Below, one piece after another: positions 46,101 through 61,100 of a DNA stretch of 64,000 nt. The notes under the pieces are model-generated. The model made no database searches, had not been told where the DNA came from, and saw nothing but the letters and a program-made list of their open reading frames with translations. How positions within the stretch are numbered: position 1 is the first letter of the stretch; every line of letters begins with the position of its first letter. The position numbers were made by a program, and so were the translations under genes. The DNA comes from Poriferisodalis sp965215815 (lineage in GTDB: Bacteria > Actinomycetota > Acidimicrobiia > Acidimicrobiales > Poriferisodalaceae), in contig NZ_CBDCEO010000013.1 in the NCBI RefSeq assembly GCF_965215815.1, forward strand, positions 1,674,001-1,738,000, given 5' to 3'.

Positions 46101-49100
46101 GCAAGGACGAATCGGTTGAGATCCAACTGGAACCGTTGACGAGCGACGCCGTCTATACCGACTTGTCTGCGTCCGCGCTGGTGAACGTGATCGACAACGA
46201 CACCCCCAGCGTCGTGCTCAGCGCATCGATGCTGGATATCGGAGAGGGCGCCACCAGCGTGTTCACGGTGAAGCTGGCGACCCAGCCGGCTGCTTCAGTC
46301 ACCGTGACAGTCACCTCGAGTGACTTGGGCGCGGCGACCGTCACGACCTCGACGCTCCCATTCACAACCGCTAACTGGAACCTGTATCAGGCCGTGTCGG
46401 TGCGGGCCGTCAACGACAACGATGCCTACGACGAGACGGTGACGCTCACGTTGTCGGTGGTATCGAACGACGTCGACTACGACGGCGTCACCAAGACCCT
46501 CACCGTGAACGTCGAGGACTCCGCACTGGCCGGGATCGAGTTGAACGCGACCACGCTGAATGTCGAAGAGGGAGGCACAGCGACGTTCACCGTCAAGCTC
46601 GCGACCCAGCCCGACGACTCAGTGACGGTGGCCCTGTCCTCTGGCGACACCACCGCGGCGACCGCTGCGCCGACGCCGCTGGCTTTCACCACCGTGAACT
46701 GGGCAACGGCCCAGACCGTGACCATCACGGGCGTGTCGGACACCGACGCGGTGAATGAAACCGTGACCGTCACGCTGTCAGCAATGTCGACTGACACCGA
46801 GTACAACGGGCTGTCAGGGACGGTGATCGTCAACGTCGACGACTCCGCTGCGGCCGGGATCGAGTTGAGCGCGACCACGCTGGATGTCGATGAGGGCAGC
46901 ACTGCTACGTTCACGGTGAAGCTGAAGTCGCAGCCCACCGACGACGTATCGGTGGCGGTGACCTCTGATGACACCGGCGCAGCGACCTTCGCACCGACGC
47001 CGCTCACGTTCACGGCGCTGAACTGGCAGACAGCTCAAACCGTGACGGCGACGGCGCTGCCCGACATCGACTCCATCGACGAGACCGTCACCGTGACGCT
47101 GTCGGCAACATCGAACGACGCTGAGTACGCGGGCCTCTCGACCACGCTGGCGGTCTCTGTTGCCGACACCACCGAGAACGCACTCCCGCAGATCACCAAC
47201 ACGAATCTGAGCGTCAGCCTCGACGAGAATTCTGCGCTGAGCCTGCAAGTGGTCGCAGTGGACACCGACGCCGAGGACTCGATCACCGCGTACACGATCG
47301 ACGGCGGCGCCGACTCGACGCTGTTCTCGATCACTTCCGCCGGCGTGCTGTCGATGGTCAAAGACGGAGCCGCATTCCTGCCCGACTATGAGGACCCCCA
47401 GGACGCAAGCACTCCGGCGGACAACGAGTACGAAGTCGTCGTCAAGGTCACCAGTGGCACCGCGGATCGTGTGCTCAGCACCACGGCGACATTCGTGATC
47501 GTCGTCTCGAATGTGGCCGAGCTGCCAGGCCCGCCGTTGGGCGTCGAAGTCACCCAGGAGAACCTCACCTCGCTCATGGTGAAGTGGAACCCGCCCGTGA
47601 ACACGGGACCACCGCTGACGTCCTACGACGTCGTGTACACGATCGGCAACAGCGCCACCGAGCACCGCGTACAGGTCGCAGCCAGTACCACGAGTCACCT
47701 GCTGTCAAACGACGCAGTCATCAACAAGGGCAAGACAATCAGCGTTTACGTCGTGGCCACGAATGCGGAAGGCCAGGGAACGGAGTCATCGACGATTGCG
47801 GCTCGCACCGATGAGTGCGATGCAACGGCCGACGGCGCGTGCAACGCCTCGTTGTCCAGCAATAACGGGAAGCTGGGCCGCATCAACGTCCATGACACGA
47901 CGGCCGACACCGACTGGTTCAGCATCAGTCTTGTCGCCAACACCGACTACCAGATCGATGTGGTCGGCGTCTCGCCGCAAGGCTCCCAAGCGCTCGCCGA
48001 TTCCTACATTGCGATGTACGACGACCGGGGCACCGCCATCGCCGGTGCCACCGACGACAATGGCGGCACCGACAACGAAGCGCAGCTGATCTTCACGCCC
48101 GACGTCAGCGGCACCTTCTACATCGCAGTCTCCGAGTCAGGCGGGGACGCGACCGGCGCGTATCGAGTGAAAATCGCCGCGGTCAACGTTCCCCCGGCAT
48201 TTGTTGGCGGCGACACCAAAACGGTCACCTACGACGAGGACAACCGGAGTTTCACCGTCATCGTCGAAGCTGAAGACGCCGATCTCGAAGACGGCAACGC
48301 AACGCTCTCGATCGCTCAGAATGCGACAGATGGCGGCGCCGACTACGCCACGTTCACGATTGACGCGATCGGCTTCGTGACTCTCAACTCCACGTCGAAG
48401 CTCGACTTCGAGGCTCGCACCGCGTATGAGCTGAAGATCACCGCGACCACCGGCAGCGGCACACGCATCAAGAGCTCGGTGCTGACGATCACCGTCAACG
48501 CCACCGACGTCGAATGCGCCGCCGATGACACCACCACGTGCGAACCGCTGCAGGACGTGCCCGAGATCGAGGACATCGGCACCAACGGCACCGATGTCGA
48601 CTGGTTCTCCACGAGGCTCACCGGGGGCACGTCGTACGTCATCGAGGCAGCCGGCGCCGACGCCACTCCCAGCGGCGGCACCTTGGCGGATCCCGTCGTA
48701 GCGCTCCTCGACGCCGACGGCGATCCGGTGACGGCTTCCGATGTCGCGATCACCGATGCCGACGCTGACGCCGACGGCATCGCCACGATCATGTTCACGC
48801 CCAGCTCGACCGGCACGTTCTATATAGCGGTGAGCGAGGACGGCGCCGACGCCATCGGCACCTACACGCTCACGATCGGGCAGGCGGCCAATGCGCAGCC
48901 GCAGATCACCAACACCAGCCTCGATGTGTCCGTTGCGGAGAACGCAGCGCTGAGCCTGCAGCTCACCGCGGCCGACGCCGACACCGAAGACTCGATCACC
49001 GGCTTCCGCATCGCGGGCGGCTACGACCAACGCTTCTTCGCTGTCACCACTGCCGGCGTACTGTCGATGGTCTCAGACGGGGCGGCGTACCTGCCTGACT

Positions 49101-52100
49101 TCGAGCGTCCCGGCGACACACCGATCGGCTCGGCAATCGGCGACAACGTGTACGAAGTCGATGTCGAGGTCACCAGCGGCACTGGTGTGCGACGACGCAC
49201 CGGGACGGCACACATCACCGTCACCGTCACCGACGTCGACGGCGAGGCGCCGGGCGTGCCGACCACGCTGAATGTGACCAACACCGCACTCGGCTCGATC
49301 GAGTTCAGCTGGGCTGCGCCCGACAACACCGGACCCGATCCAGTGAGCTACACGCTGCAGTACCGGCGCATGGGCGACACCGCGTGGACCGCCGGGACCG
49401 TCAGCGGGCTCACCGGCGAAGCGACTTCGCTGGCTGCGGGCACCGAGTACCAGGCGCAGGTGCGCGCCAGCAATGCAGAGGGCGACGGCGCATGGACTTC
49501 GGCGGTGAGCGATTGGTCCGACGACTGCGGCGCTGCCACGTCCACGACCTGCACCGTGCTTGTGGGAGGCGCCACGCAGGGCCGCCTCAGCCAGCGGGCA
49601 AACAACAACGACACCGACTGGTTCTCCGTGACGCTCGAGAGCGGGGTCACCTACGTCATCGACATCAAGGGCGATGAGACGAACGCCTACGGCGGCACTT
49701 TGGACGACCCCCATCTGGCGCTGAAGAACGCCACCGGCGGCGGGATCCCCCAGCAGAACGACGAAGACAGCGGCGAGGGGGCGAACGCCCAGCTGAGCTA
49801 CACGCCAAGCACGTCGGGAATCGTGTACATCGTCGCGTCTGCGTTGCGCGGCAACATTCTTGGCACCTACACCGTCGAGATCAGAGCCGAGGACGACTGC
49901 GCCGCCGACGAGGACACGACGTGCTCGGTGACCCTGGGCAGCGATGCCACAGGTGACATCGAGTTCGATGCGGACGCGGACTGGTTCGAGGTGTCGCTCG
50001 TCGCCGACACGGAGTACCGCTTCGCGGTCCGAGGCAGCGACGCCACTCCCGACGGCGGCACGCTGGTCGATCCGGTGGTGACGCTGTACGACGCCGACGG
50101 CGATGCGGCAGCCGTTGCAGGCGTCGCAGTGTCCAATAGCGACTCTGACAGCAACGGGATCGCCGAAGTCACGTTCACACCGAGCACCGCTGGGAACTAC
50201 TACATCGAAGTTTCCGAGGATGGCGACGACGCTGTCGGCACCTACACCGTCGAAGCGGCGATTTTCGTTGCCAACAACGCGCCGAGCATCACCAACAGCG
50301 ACCTCAGCCTCGATCTGGACGAGAACGACTTGTTGAACGTGCAGATCGTCGCGACCGACGACGACAGCGAGGATTCCATCACCGGCTACTCGGTCATGGG
50401 CGGCACGGACATGGCGCTGTTCACGATCAGCAGCTCGGGCGTGCTGTCGATGGAACGCAACGGCACAGCGTTCGCACCCGATTTCGAGGATCCCCAGGAC
50501 GCCAGCACCCCGCCCGACAACGTCTATGAGGTGCAGGTCTCGGTCACCAGCGGCACGGGCGACCGGGTGATGACTACGTCCGCCGATGTCACTGTCACGG
50601 TCATCGACGTGAGCACCGATCGGCCTGACGCACCGCAGTCGCTCCAGGTGATCGCTGAATTCACCAATGCGATCAGGATCGGCTGGACGACGCCTGCCAA
50701 CATCGACGACGCCACCGTCACCGGCTATCGCTACACCTTCACCGACACGAACGGCGCCGATACGACCGGTGTGACGACCAGCACCCAATACCTGCAGACG
50801 AACTTGTCGAGCGGCGCGCAGTACACGATCACAGTGGTGGCGCTGTCGGCCGCCGGCGACTCGCTCAACAATCCGACCATCACCGCGCATGCCGACGACT
50901 GCTCCGCGACGACGGCCTCGCTGTGCACGGTCGCGGTGGGCGGCGAAGAGTCCGGCCGCATCAACATCGATACGACCACGCCGGACCGCGACGCCTACGG
51001 GGTGCAGTTCGTCGCAGACACCGAGTACCGCTTGCGCGTCGTAGGTGGCGTCGGCAACGACGAGCTTGCCGAGCCTGCGCTGCGTCTGCTCAAAGCCGAC
51101 GGGAGCGCGGTCGTCGTGGGCGGATCGCCCGTCGAAGACCTCTGGGTGTCGGGTCCGCGCAACGTCAGGGTGAAGTTCACTCCCGAAGCCGACAACACGT
51201 ACTTCATTCAGGTGGCTGAGAACGGCGACGACGCAATCGGCACCTACACCGTCGATGTGGTCGTACTCAACGCGCCGCCAAGCTTCGACGAGGGCGGCGC
51301 TCGGACGCTGTCGGTGGCCGAGGGCGCCACGCTGTCGCAGACCGTCAACGCCAGCGACACCGACGTGTCTGACCAGACCGTCGAATTCTCCATTGCGCAA
51401 AATGCAACCGGCGGCGGCGCCGACTACGCCTCATTCGAGATTGACGCGAACTCCGGTGCGCTGACACTGGCCTCCGGAGTCGTGCTCGACTTCGAGACCA
51501 AGTCCAGCTATGAGGTGAAGGTCACGGCCACTTCCGGCGCCGGCGCCCGCGCCAAGAGCGCCGCACAAGCCATCACGGTGACCGTGACTGATGTCGAGTG
51601 CGCCGCTGACGACACCACCGAGTGCTCGGTCACGCTTGCGGCGTCCAATGCCGAGTCCATCGGCACCGCAGCCGACGTCGACTGGTTCGTGCTCACTGTG
51701 GCGGCGGGCGCGACCTACCAAGTCGACGTGACGGGTGGCAGCGGCACCCCAGAGTTGGTGTCGCCGACGGTGACGATCCTCGACGACACCGGCGCTGACC
51801 TGTCGCCGGCGGCAGCCGACAGCGATGACGGCACCGACAACGTTGCCAGCGTCACCCTCGTTGTCGAAGGCAGCTCCACGGTGACCTACTTCGTCGTGGT
51901 GGCCGAGAACGGCGACGACGCCACCGGTGATTATGTCGTGTCGGTAACCGATGTCACCGAACGATCAGTGTCCGAGCCGTCCGGTGGGGACCTGCCTGCC
52001 GCCGACTCCACCACCGGCCTGGTGCTCGTGGGCGATGAGGTCACCGGCCGCGTCGCAACCAGCGGGGATCAGGACTGGTTTGGCGTCGAGCTTGCGGCGG

Positions 52101-55100
52101 AGCGGATGCACCGATTCGAAGTCACCGGAGCTGCCGGCAGCGGCCTCGCCGACCCCGTCGTGACGCTCTATGACGCATCGGGGACGGCGGTCACGGGCGT
52201 GTCCGACAGCGACGCAGACAACGACGGCACCGCCAGCGTCGATTTCGAGCCCGACGCCACCGCGACGTACTTCGTGGAGGTCTCGGGGCTCGCCAATGCG
52301 GTCGGCGGCTATGTCTTGACGGTTACCGATGTCACGCCCAAGCTGGTCACCGACCTCAAAGCGGGTGTTCAGCACACGTGTGCGCTGTGGGATGACGGCG
52401 CGGTCGGATGCTGGGGTGACAGCGCTGATGGGAGGACCGTTGCGCCGTCGAACGTGAGCTTCGATTCGATCGCCACCGGAGCGCAGACATCGTGCGGGAT
52501 CACCCCCGAGGGAACCATCGCGTGCTGGGGCAAACAGACCGGCGGGCTGACCACACCTGCGGCAGGCACAGACTTCGTCGCGGTCGATGTCGGCACCCTC
52601 CACGCGTGCGCATTGCGCTCAGACGGCACGGTGGCGTGCTGGGGCTTTGACAGCGACGGCAACACCACGCCGCCGACCGATGCCGACGGCGACGAGGTGC
52701 TGTTCTCGCTGATCGCTGTCAACTGGTACTACGCCTGCGGCATCACTTCGACCGACTCACAACTGGAGTGCTGGGGGAGGCCGGGCACCTACAACGTCAC
52801 GACACCGCCGGCAGGTGCGTTCGACGCGGTCGTGCTCGGCGACCAACATGCGTGCGCGCTGCGCTCAGACGGCACGGTGGCGTGCTGGGGCAACTCGGCC
52901 AAAAGACGTACCCAACCGCCGACGGACGCCGGCAACGCGGTGGAGTTCTCGGCAATCTCAGCCGGACAGCACTACACGTGCGGTATTCGGCAGGATGACT
53001 CGCAGATCCAGTGCTGGGGCGATGCGTCCGAGATAGCCAGCTTGGCCGTGTCGGGCCCGTTCCAACGGGTCGCAACAGGCTCGGCGCATGTGTGCGCTCA
53101 GCGGGTGGACGGCGACCTGTTCTGCTGGGGCGCGAACGAAAACGGCGAGATCGACCTGCCGGCCGAGCTGGCTGCGGACGACTGCACGGCCGACACCTCC
53201 TCGTTCTGCGTCATCGAGGTCGACGAGCATGCGCACGGCAATCTCGAAGCGGCCGACGACGTGGACTGGTTCAGCGTCGAGTTGGAACCTGGGGTCAGCT
53301 ACAAGGTGTATCTCGAAGGCGCCATGGACGCCGACGCCGTCGATGATCCGAGCATCGTCGGCGTGTACGACGAGTCGGGTGTGCTGCAGGCCAACACCGC
53401 CGACGCCGACTCCGGCGTCTTGACCGACGCCATGACGCTGTTTGAGCACAGCGAGACATCCGCGGCGAAGTTCTCTGTCGGGGTCTCCTCGCAGGACGGC
53501 GGGGTCGGCGACTACTGGCTGTGGGTGTCGCGACGCACGCCTGGCAGCGATGTCTCCGAAGATTCGTTCGATCTGCCGTCCCACGCCGGCACGCCGGGGT
53601 TCGTCACCGTGGGGGGACAGGCGACCGGCACAATCACACCGCAGGCGGGCATTGCCGACGAAGATGCCTTCGGCGTGGCGTTCGGGTCGGGACGCTTCTA
53701 CCGCATCGACGTTCTCGGTGACTGCGCTGCTGACCGGTCCCAGGACGGCGGCTCGCTGGCCGATCCCAGCGTTCAACTGCGACGCCCCGACGGCACACGG
53801 CTGTTCCCCGGCCTGGTCGTTCATGTCAACAAGGTTGTCGGCGGCGGGGCGGCATCGAAGTTCGCTGACGCCGACAGCGGGACATGCAGCAACGCGCAGC
53901 TCGAACTCGAGGCGCTGGCTGACGGCGTGCACTACGTCACGGTGTTGGGCGCAAGCAGCGGCGACGAAGGCAGCTACACCGTTGCTGTCGAAGAAATCGC
54001 GCGAGCGGTGGAAATACACGCAGGCACGCAGTTCTCCTGCGTGCGGTTCAGCGACCGCAGCGTGGAGTGCTGGGGCAACTCAGCCGATGGGCGCACCGCG
54101 CCGCCCGCCGCCACGTTCTTTGACCAGATCGAGCTTGGCCCCAACGCAGCGTGCGGCGTCAAGACCAACGGCGCCATCAGGTGCTGGGGCAAGGACGACA
54201 CGTTCAATACCGAGCACCTTCCGCCGGCGCAGAATTTCGTGTGGGCCGGCGTGGGCGAAAGCCATGGCTGCGCACTGACCTCGGACGGCACCGTTAACTG
54301 TTGGGGCCTCAACGACGGCGACCCACCTTCGGGCGTAACGTTCGGGTCGATCTCGGTCGGCCCCAACTACAACTGCGGTGTCCATACGTCAGGCGGCTCG
54401 GCGAATTGCTGGGGGAACGACGCGAACGGCCGTGCATCGCCTCCTTCGGAATTCTTCTTTTCGGTGGCGACCGGCGGCAACCATGCCTGCGGGATCAAGA
54501 CGAACAACCGCGTGACCTGTTGGGGCCAGAGCACCAATGGCAAGACGTCACCGCCGTCAGGTTCGTTCCGTTCGATCGACAGTCTTGGCGACTTCACCTG
54601 TGGCATCACCCAGGACAAGTCTGTGGCGTGCTGGGGCGACGACGACGACACCGGCCGGGTGGACGACGCCCCCGACGGCACGTCATGGGACCGCGTGGGC
54701 GTGGGCGGCTCGCATGCCTGCGCCTTGAGCAGGGATGGCATGGTGACCTGCTGGGGCGACAACGCCGAGGGCCAGACGGACGCGCCGCCAGCGCTCGTCA
54801 TCGACGACTGCGCGGCTGACGACAGCACGGACTGCACAGGGGTCATCGACGGCGCCGTCGCCGCGGTGACCGAGGTGACCGACGACGAGGACTGGTTCGC
54901 AGTCGAGTTCGATCCCGACGTGACGTACCGGGTCTACCTCGAGTCGGGCGACGCAGCGAACGGCGATGCCGAGGACCTGCAGATCGGGGGCATCTACGAC
55001 GGGACCGGGACGATCGTCGCCGGCTCCGCCGACACGGATTCGGGCACGTCGCAGGATGCGCTCGTGCTGTTCGAGCACAGTGAGACTGCGGCTGCCACGT

Positions 55101-58100
55101 TCTTCGTCGCTGCGAACGTCGAGAGCGGTGCGAAAGGCGCGTACCGACTGTGGATCGCTACCCACACGCCCGCAGCAGACACGAGCGAACCGGCGAGCAG
55201 CGACCTGCCAGCCCATGCCGGCACCCCGGGGCACGTCACCGTCGGCGGCGAGGCGACTGGTGAGATCGGACAGGGCTCCGACGTCGACGCGTTCTCAGTA
55301 CAGCTCGAAGCCGGCTCGACCTACACGATCGACGTGCGCGGCGAGTGCACCTCTGACGCTGCCGAAGACGGCGGCACGCTCGCAGATTCGGTGGTCGAGC
55401 TGCTTCAATCCGACGGGTCACGGCTGGACGCGACCATCGCGACCCACCTCAACGCTGTCAATGCGCAAGCGTCATCGCAGTTCCGTGACGACAACAGCGG
55501 CGAGTGCAGCAATGCCCGCATCGAGATCGAGGTGCTTGCCGACGGCGTGTACTACATCACGGTGAGCCCGGCGGCTGCATCGGGCGCGGGCGACTACGGC
55601 GACTACTCCGTGTCGGTCGTTGACGTCACCGACTATCTGATCGAGACGATCGCTGCGGGGTCACAGCACACCTGCGCATTGATCGAGGACGGCAGCGTGG
55701 CGTGCTGGGGCCTCTCGGACAACAGCCGCACCACAGCGCCGTCGAACGTGTTGTTCTCCCAGATCGAGCTCGGATCTGCGGCGACATGCGGGACGACCAA
55801 AGAAGCCGGCATCGAATGCTGGGGCCTCAACAACAACGACAACGTCAACCACGCTCCCACGGACACCCCCTACATATGGGCCGGCGTCGGGGTCCGGCAT
55901 GGTTGCGGTCTGCGTCGAAGCGGCGAGGTCGAATGCTGGGGCGACAGCGGCGGCGGACGCACCACGCCGCCCACCGACAACGCCGGCGACGACATTGAAT
56001 TCAGCGCAATCTCGGTGGGCGGCCAATTCACGTGCGGCATCCGCGCCGACGACGGCGGCCTGGCGTGCTGGGGCCTGGCGGGGAGCGACCGCACCGTTCC
56101 GCCGACCACCGGCAGCTACACCGCGGTGGCTGCGGGCGCGCAACACGCATGCGCCATTGCCACTGACGGCACGGTGACGTGCTGGGGCCGCAGCGACGGT
56201 GACCGCATCGCTGCACCGGCCGGGCAGTTCACCGCGATCGACACCATCGCGCAGTTCACCTGCGGCATCGGCAACGACGCCAGCGTGGTGTGCTGGGGCG
56301 TCGACTCCGCTGAAGGCCGGGTATCGGGCGCGCCCGACACGGGCAGCTTCGTCGACATCGCCGTCGGTACCGACCATGCATGTGCCCTCACCAACTCAAG
56401 CGAGGTGTTGTGCTGGGGCAGCGACGCCGACGACCGCTCCACGCCGCCCTCGACATTGCCGCTGGGAAACCCCGGCCCTGTCTTCACCAGCTCGGCCACC
56501 GTCAACGTGGACGAGCACGACGTGGTGTCCCACTCAGTCGTCGCGACTGACAACAACCCTGAGGACACGGTGACCTACGGCATCACTGGCGGTGCCGACC
56601 AGGCATCGTTCCGGATCGACCCGTCGAGTGGGGCGCTGACCCAAGCGGGCGGTGTCGAGTTCGACCACGAGACCGGTCAGCTTCAATACACCGTCATCGT
56701 CACCGCGACCAGCGGCACCGGCGAGCGCGAGCTGAGCGCCGACCAGACCATCACGATCACGGTTCACAACATTCGGGAGCTGCCGCCGGTAGCCGACGTT
56801 GCGCAGCTGCATACCCACGGCACTGATTTCGTAACGCTGTCGTGGAGCGTCCAGGAGCATTTCGGGCCGCCGATCACAGCGGTCACCGTCCAATACCGCC
56901 TATCCAATGGGGTGTACTCGTCGCAGGATCTCGTGACCGTCGCGCCGGACACGCAGCGCTCCGGACTCATCCAGATCACCGGGCTCGATGTCGACACGGA
57001 GTATGTGTTCAGGCTCGGTCTCCTCAATGCGGACGGCCCCAACTCCTGGTCCGCTGAGTTCACGGCCTCCACCGACATCGCCGACGACTGCGCTGCGGAC
57101 ACGTCGACAACGTGCGCGGCCACGGTCGGCGACTCGACGTCGGGCAGGCAGGGCGTGCAGCCCGAAATCGACTGGTTCGGCGTCGACCTGGTGGCGAACG
57201 CGCACTATGTGCTGTACCTCGAAGGTCACAGCCGCAACGGGAGCGCGTTGGCGGCGCCGGTGATCGAGGGCGTCTATGGCGCGAACGGACACCTCATCGC
57301 CGGCACCGATGCACCCGGGACGGGCGCGTCGTCGTCGAGCTATCTCGAATTCACGCCGAACGCCACGGCGAAGCACTACGCGGCCGCTGGCCGTAACGGC
57401 GACGGGGGCGACTACCGCTTGTGGGTTGCCGATCAGCGGCCCGCCGCGAGCGTCTCGGAACCCACCAGCGACTTCCCCTGGCACGCCGGAACGTCCGGTC
57501 ACGTCATCGTCGGCGGCTCGGCGACCGGCGAGCTGGAATCGGGCACTGACAACGACGGCTACGGCGTGGCGCTCACTCACCACAGGGAGTACCGCATCGA
57601 GGTCAAGGGCGAATGTGCCGCCGACGACGGCGGCGACCTCGCCAATCCCGCGCTGCGGCTTCGCACGATCGCTGGAGCCACGCCCTCCGCGACGCAGATG
57701 GAGCACGTCAGCGACATCGAGACGACGGCGTTCTCCGATGACGACAGCGGCGACTGTGACAACGCATCGCTGGACGTCCAGGTCTTCGAGAGCGGCGTCT
57801 ACTACGTGTCGGCGATGCACAGCGTCGACGCGGCGAACGGCGCGACGGGCACCTACACGGTCGCGGTGACGGACATCACTGCAACCGGGGTGATGGTCTC
57901 TGCGCCGACTGTCTCGCTTGGCGAGGGCGATACCGCCACCTACGAAGTCACGCTCGCGACCCAACCCACCGCAGCGGTCACCGTCACGGTGAGCACCGCC
58001 GGCGACAGCGGGGTGACGGTCAATCCGACGACGCTGAGCTTCACGACGAGCGACTGGGGAACGCCCCAGACCGTCACGGTGACCGGCACCGAGGACACCG

Positions 58101-61100
58101 ACGCTGCCGACGTGGTCGGCGCTGTGATCAGCCACTCGGCTGCGGGCGGCGACTACGAGGGGCTCACCGCAACCGTGGTTGCCTCCGTCGATGACGACGA
58201 GACCCCCGGCGTGACCGTGTCGAAGACACAGCTCGACGTCGCCGAGGGTGACGGTGCCACCTACAGCGTGCACCTGGACACGCCGCCGACGACCGATGTG
58301 GAGGTCAGGATCACCCGTGCGGGCCGAGGCGTTTCACTGTTGTCGTCGAGGCTGAAGTTCACTCCCACTGATTGGAACGTCGCGCAGACGGTCACGGTGA
58401 CCGGCAACGACGACAGCGACGCCCAGGACCAGACGGCGACTCTGCAGCATCGTGCTGTCGGCGGCGAGTACGCGGCCGTGACCGGCGACGACGTGGTCGT
58501 GACTGTCACCGATGCCGACACCAACAGCGTCACGATGGACGCCACGAGCCTCGACATCGACGAGAACGGGTCAGGCTCCTACACGATCAAGCTGGACACT
58601 CGGCCGTCGGCGGACGTCACGGTCACGATCAGTGTCGGCGGCAGCAGCGATGTGGTCGTGTCGCCGTCGACGCTGCGTTTCACCGACTACGACTGGAACG
58701 TTCCCCAGGCAGTCACCGTGACGGCCCGCGATGACGGTGACAGCGCAGACGACAACGCCACGCTGACGCACACCATCGCCGGGGGCGGCTACGACTCGGT
58801 GAACGTCGCCACGGTGGCCGTGGCAGTCAGCGACGATGACGATGTCGGCGTCACGATTCTGCCCACGACGGTGAACCTGAGCGAAGGCGGAACGGCCGAC
58901 TACGCGTTGGCGCTCGACACCGAGCCGACCGGCACGGTGACGGTGACCGCGACGACGACGGGGGACAGCGACATCACGGTGTCGTCGTCGACGCTGACGT
59001 TCGACGCGTCGAATTGGAATGTGTTCCAGACGGTGACGGTGACCGCCGCTGCCGACAGCGACACCGCCCAGGACACTGCGACGATCAGCCACACCGTCTC
59101 TGGCGCCGACTACGGCTCAGCAGTCGCCGACAGCGTGACGGTCAACGTCAGCGACAGCCAGACGCTGGGCGTCACGGTGACGCCGACGACGATCAGCCTC
59201 GACGAGCCGAGCTCACTCACTAACAATCGGACCACCTCATTCGACTACACGGTGGTGCTCGACGCGGTGCCATCGAGCACGGTGACGGTGACGCTGAGCA
59301 CCGCCGGCAGCGGCATCACGCTGTCGCATTCGACGCTGACGTTCACGACCGGCAACTGGAGCAATTCGCAGACCGTCATGGTGACAGCGTTCGCCGACGA
59401 CGACGCAAGCGACGCCATTGCGGTCATCACCCACGCGGTTTCGGGCGGCGGCTACAACGCCGTCGCGGCGCCGTCGGTGCTGGTGACGGTCGCCGATCCG
59501 GTCGAGCCGCCCGCGGCGGTCACGGTGACGCCCGGCGACGAGTCATTCCGCGTGGAATGGTCGCCCGCTGTGTTCCGCGCCGACACCTCGATCACCGGCT
59601 ACAGCGTGTGGCACAACCGCCCAGGCGGCATCCTGAACCGCATCCGCGTCAGTGCTTCGGCCACTTCGCATGCCGTCACCGGTTTGTCGGGGCGCAACAA
59701 CCAGGACTACGAAGTCGTGGTCAGCGCGGACACCAGCGAAGGGGCCTACTTCACGCCCAAGGTCGAGACGACGATCGGACTGCCCAGTGCCGTCGTGGGG
59801 CTCGAAGCGAAGCCGGGCGACATCGGTCTGTATGCCTATTGGGATGCGCCGGCGAACCACGATGCGCTCACGGCGAACGGCCTTCGGGTCAGGTATTTCG
59901 TCTCGCTGCGGGCGTCTGGGGAAACCGGTCCATTGGGCGGCTGGCTCATTGACGACACGTATCTGCGCATCGCCCAGACATCACAAGGTGCGCTGCTCAC
60001 CAACGGCACTGAGTACCAGGTGGAGGTCATCGCGTACCTGTACCCGGCGGTCGGCCAAATACCGATCGCCACCGGGCCGACAGCGAGCGCGGCTGGCACT
60101 CCGAACAACCTCGGAGTGGACACGACCACACCGACCGGTTTCGAGTTGCCAGAAGACGACTTCCGCCACGCGGTCTTGCGCGACACGATCGAGCACATTG
60201 TCGCCGGGATCGAGGAGACCGCAGATCCCGCTGTGGCCGGCTGGCTGCGGCAGGCATGGGACTGGGTGTCGGTCGGCTACGACGGGCAGTTCCACAACCC
60301 GAATCTGTACTGGCGCTACTACGCCACGAGCCTGGATCCCGACGCCAATGCTTTGGGCAGCGTTGCCTTCTTGTGCACCGACAGCTCAGTCGTGGACCCA
60401 AGAACGGAATTGCCGTGGTGCCACGCTCCCAATCTCAGCATCAGCCTGCACCTGTTCTGCGGCGACAATGTCGAACGCTCCGTCTACGAAGCGTGCTTGG
60501 ACAGCGAGACGGCCGCAGATCTCGATCCGGCTGCCCTCGCCGAGAACGAGCAGCTCGCGCACACTGTCGTGCACGAGCTGATGCACGCGTACCAAGGCAG
60601 CGTCCGAGAAATGACAACTGATGTCGGCACGAGTCCGACGCCCATCGGGGCGGCCATGCTGCATTCGCTGTCTGCCAACCGCTCCACCTGGATGCGGGCC
60701 GTCGAGGCGTGCGCGGTCGAGGTCTTGGCGGTCACCGCCGAGATCGTCGTGCTCGGCAGTGACGTCTCGCCCTACATCACCGACTGCCTGGGCATCGACG
60801 GGAACACGCCGACGACATGCCAGAACAGCGCGGTGTCAGCACGCTGCGAAGCCATGAGGTCGATGATGCGCAACGAAGTGCCGCAGTGGTACATCGACCG
60901 CTACACCGACGATCCCGCTGGGCTCTGGTCCGACATCATCTCCTACACCACCTTTGACGGGGCACGCCTGGCGACGGCGGCCCGAACGACGAAGATCGTT
61001 CTCCTGCAGGGGTTCGAATCAGAATTCAGCGGGTACTGCGACCCCAAGACCGCCAACAACGCGATGTTCGATGCCGACACGACGATCTTCAATCCGTGGG

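Noticed and set aside
36760..47180. CRISPR array
   Set aside because: The repeats are ~324-bp coding units in one frame, with no short repeats separated by unique spacers.
34175..60735. Many long minus-strand ORFs opposite the giant gene, up to 775 codons
   Set aside because: They are Arg/His-rich, periodic shadows created by GC-rich repeats on the coding strand; none has a domain, a ribosome site or a sensible start.
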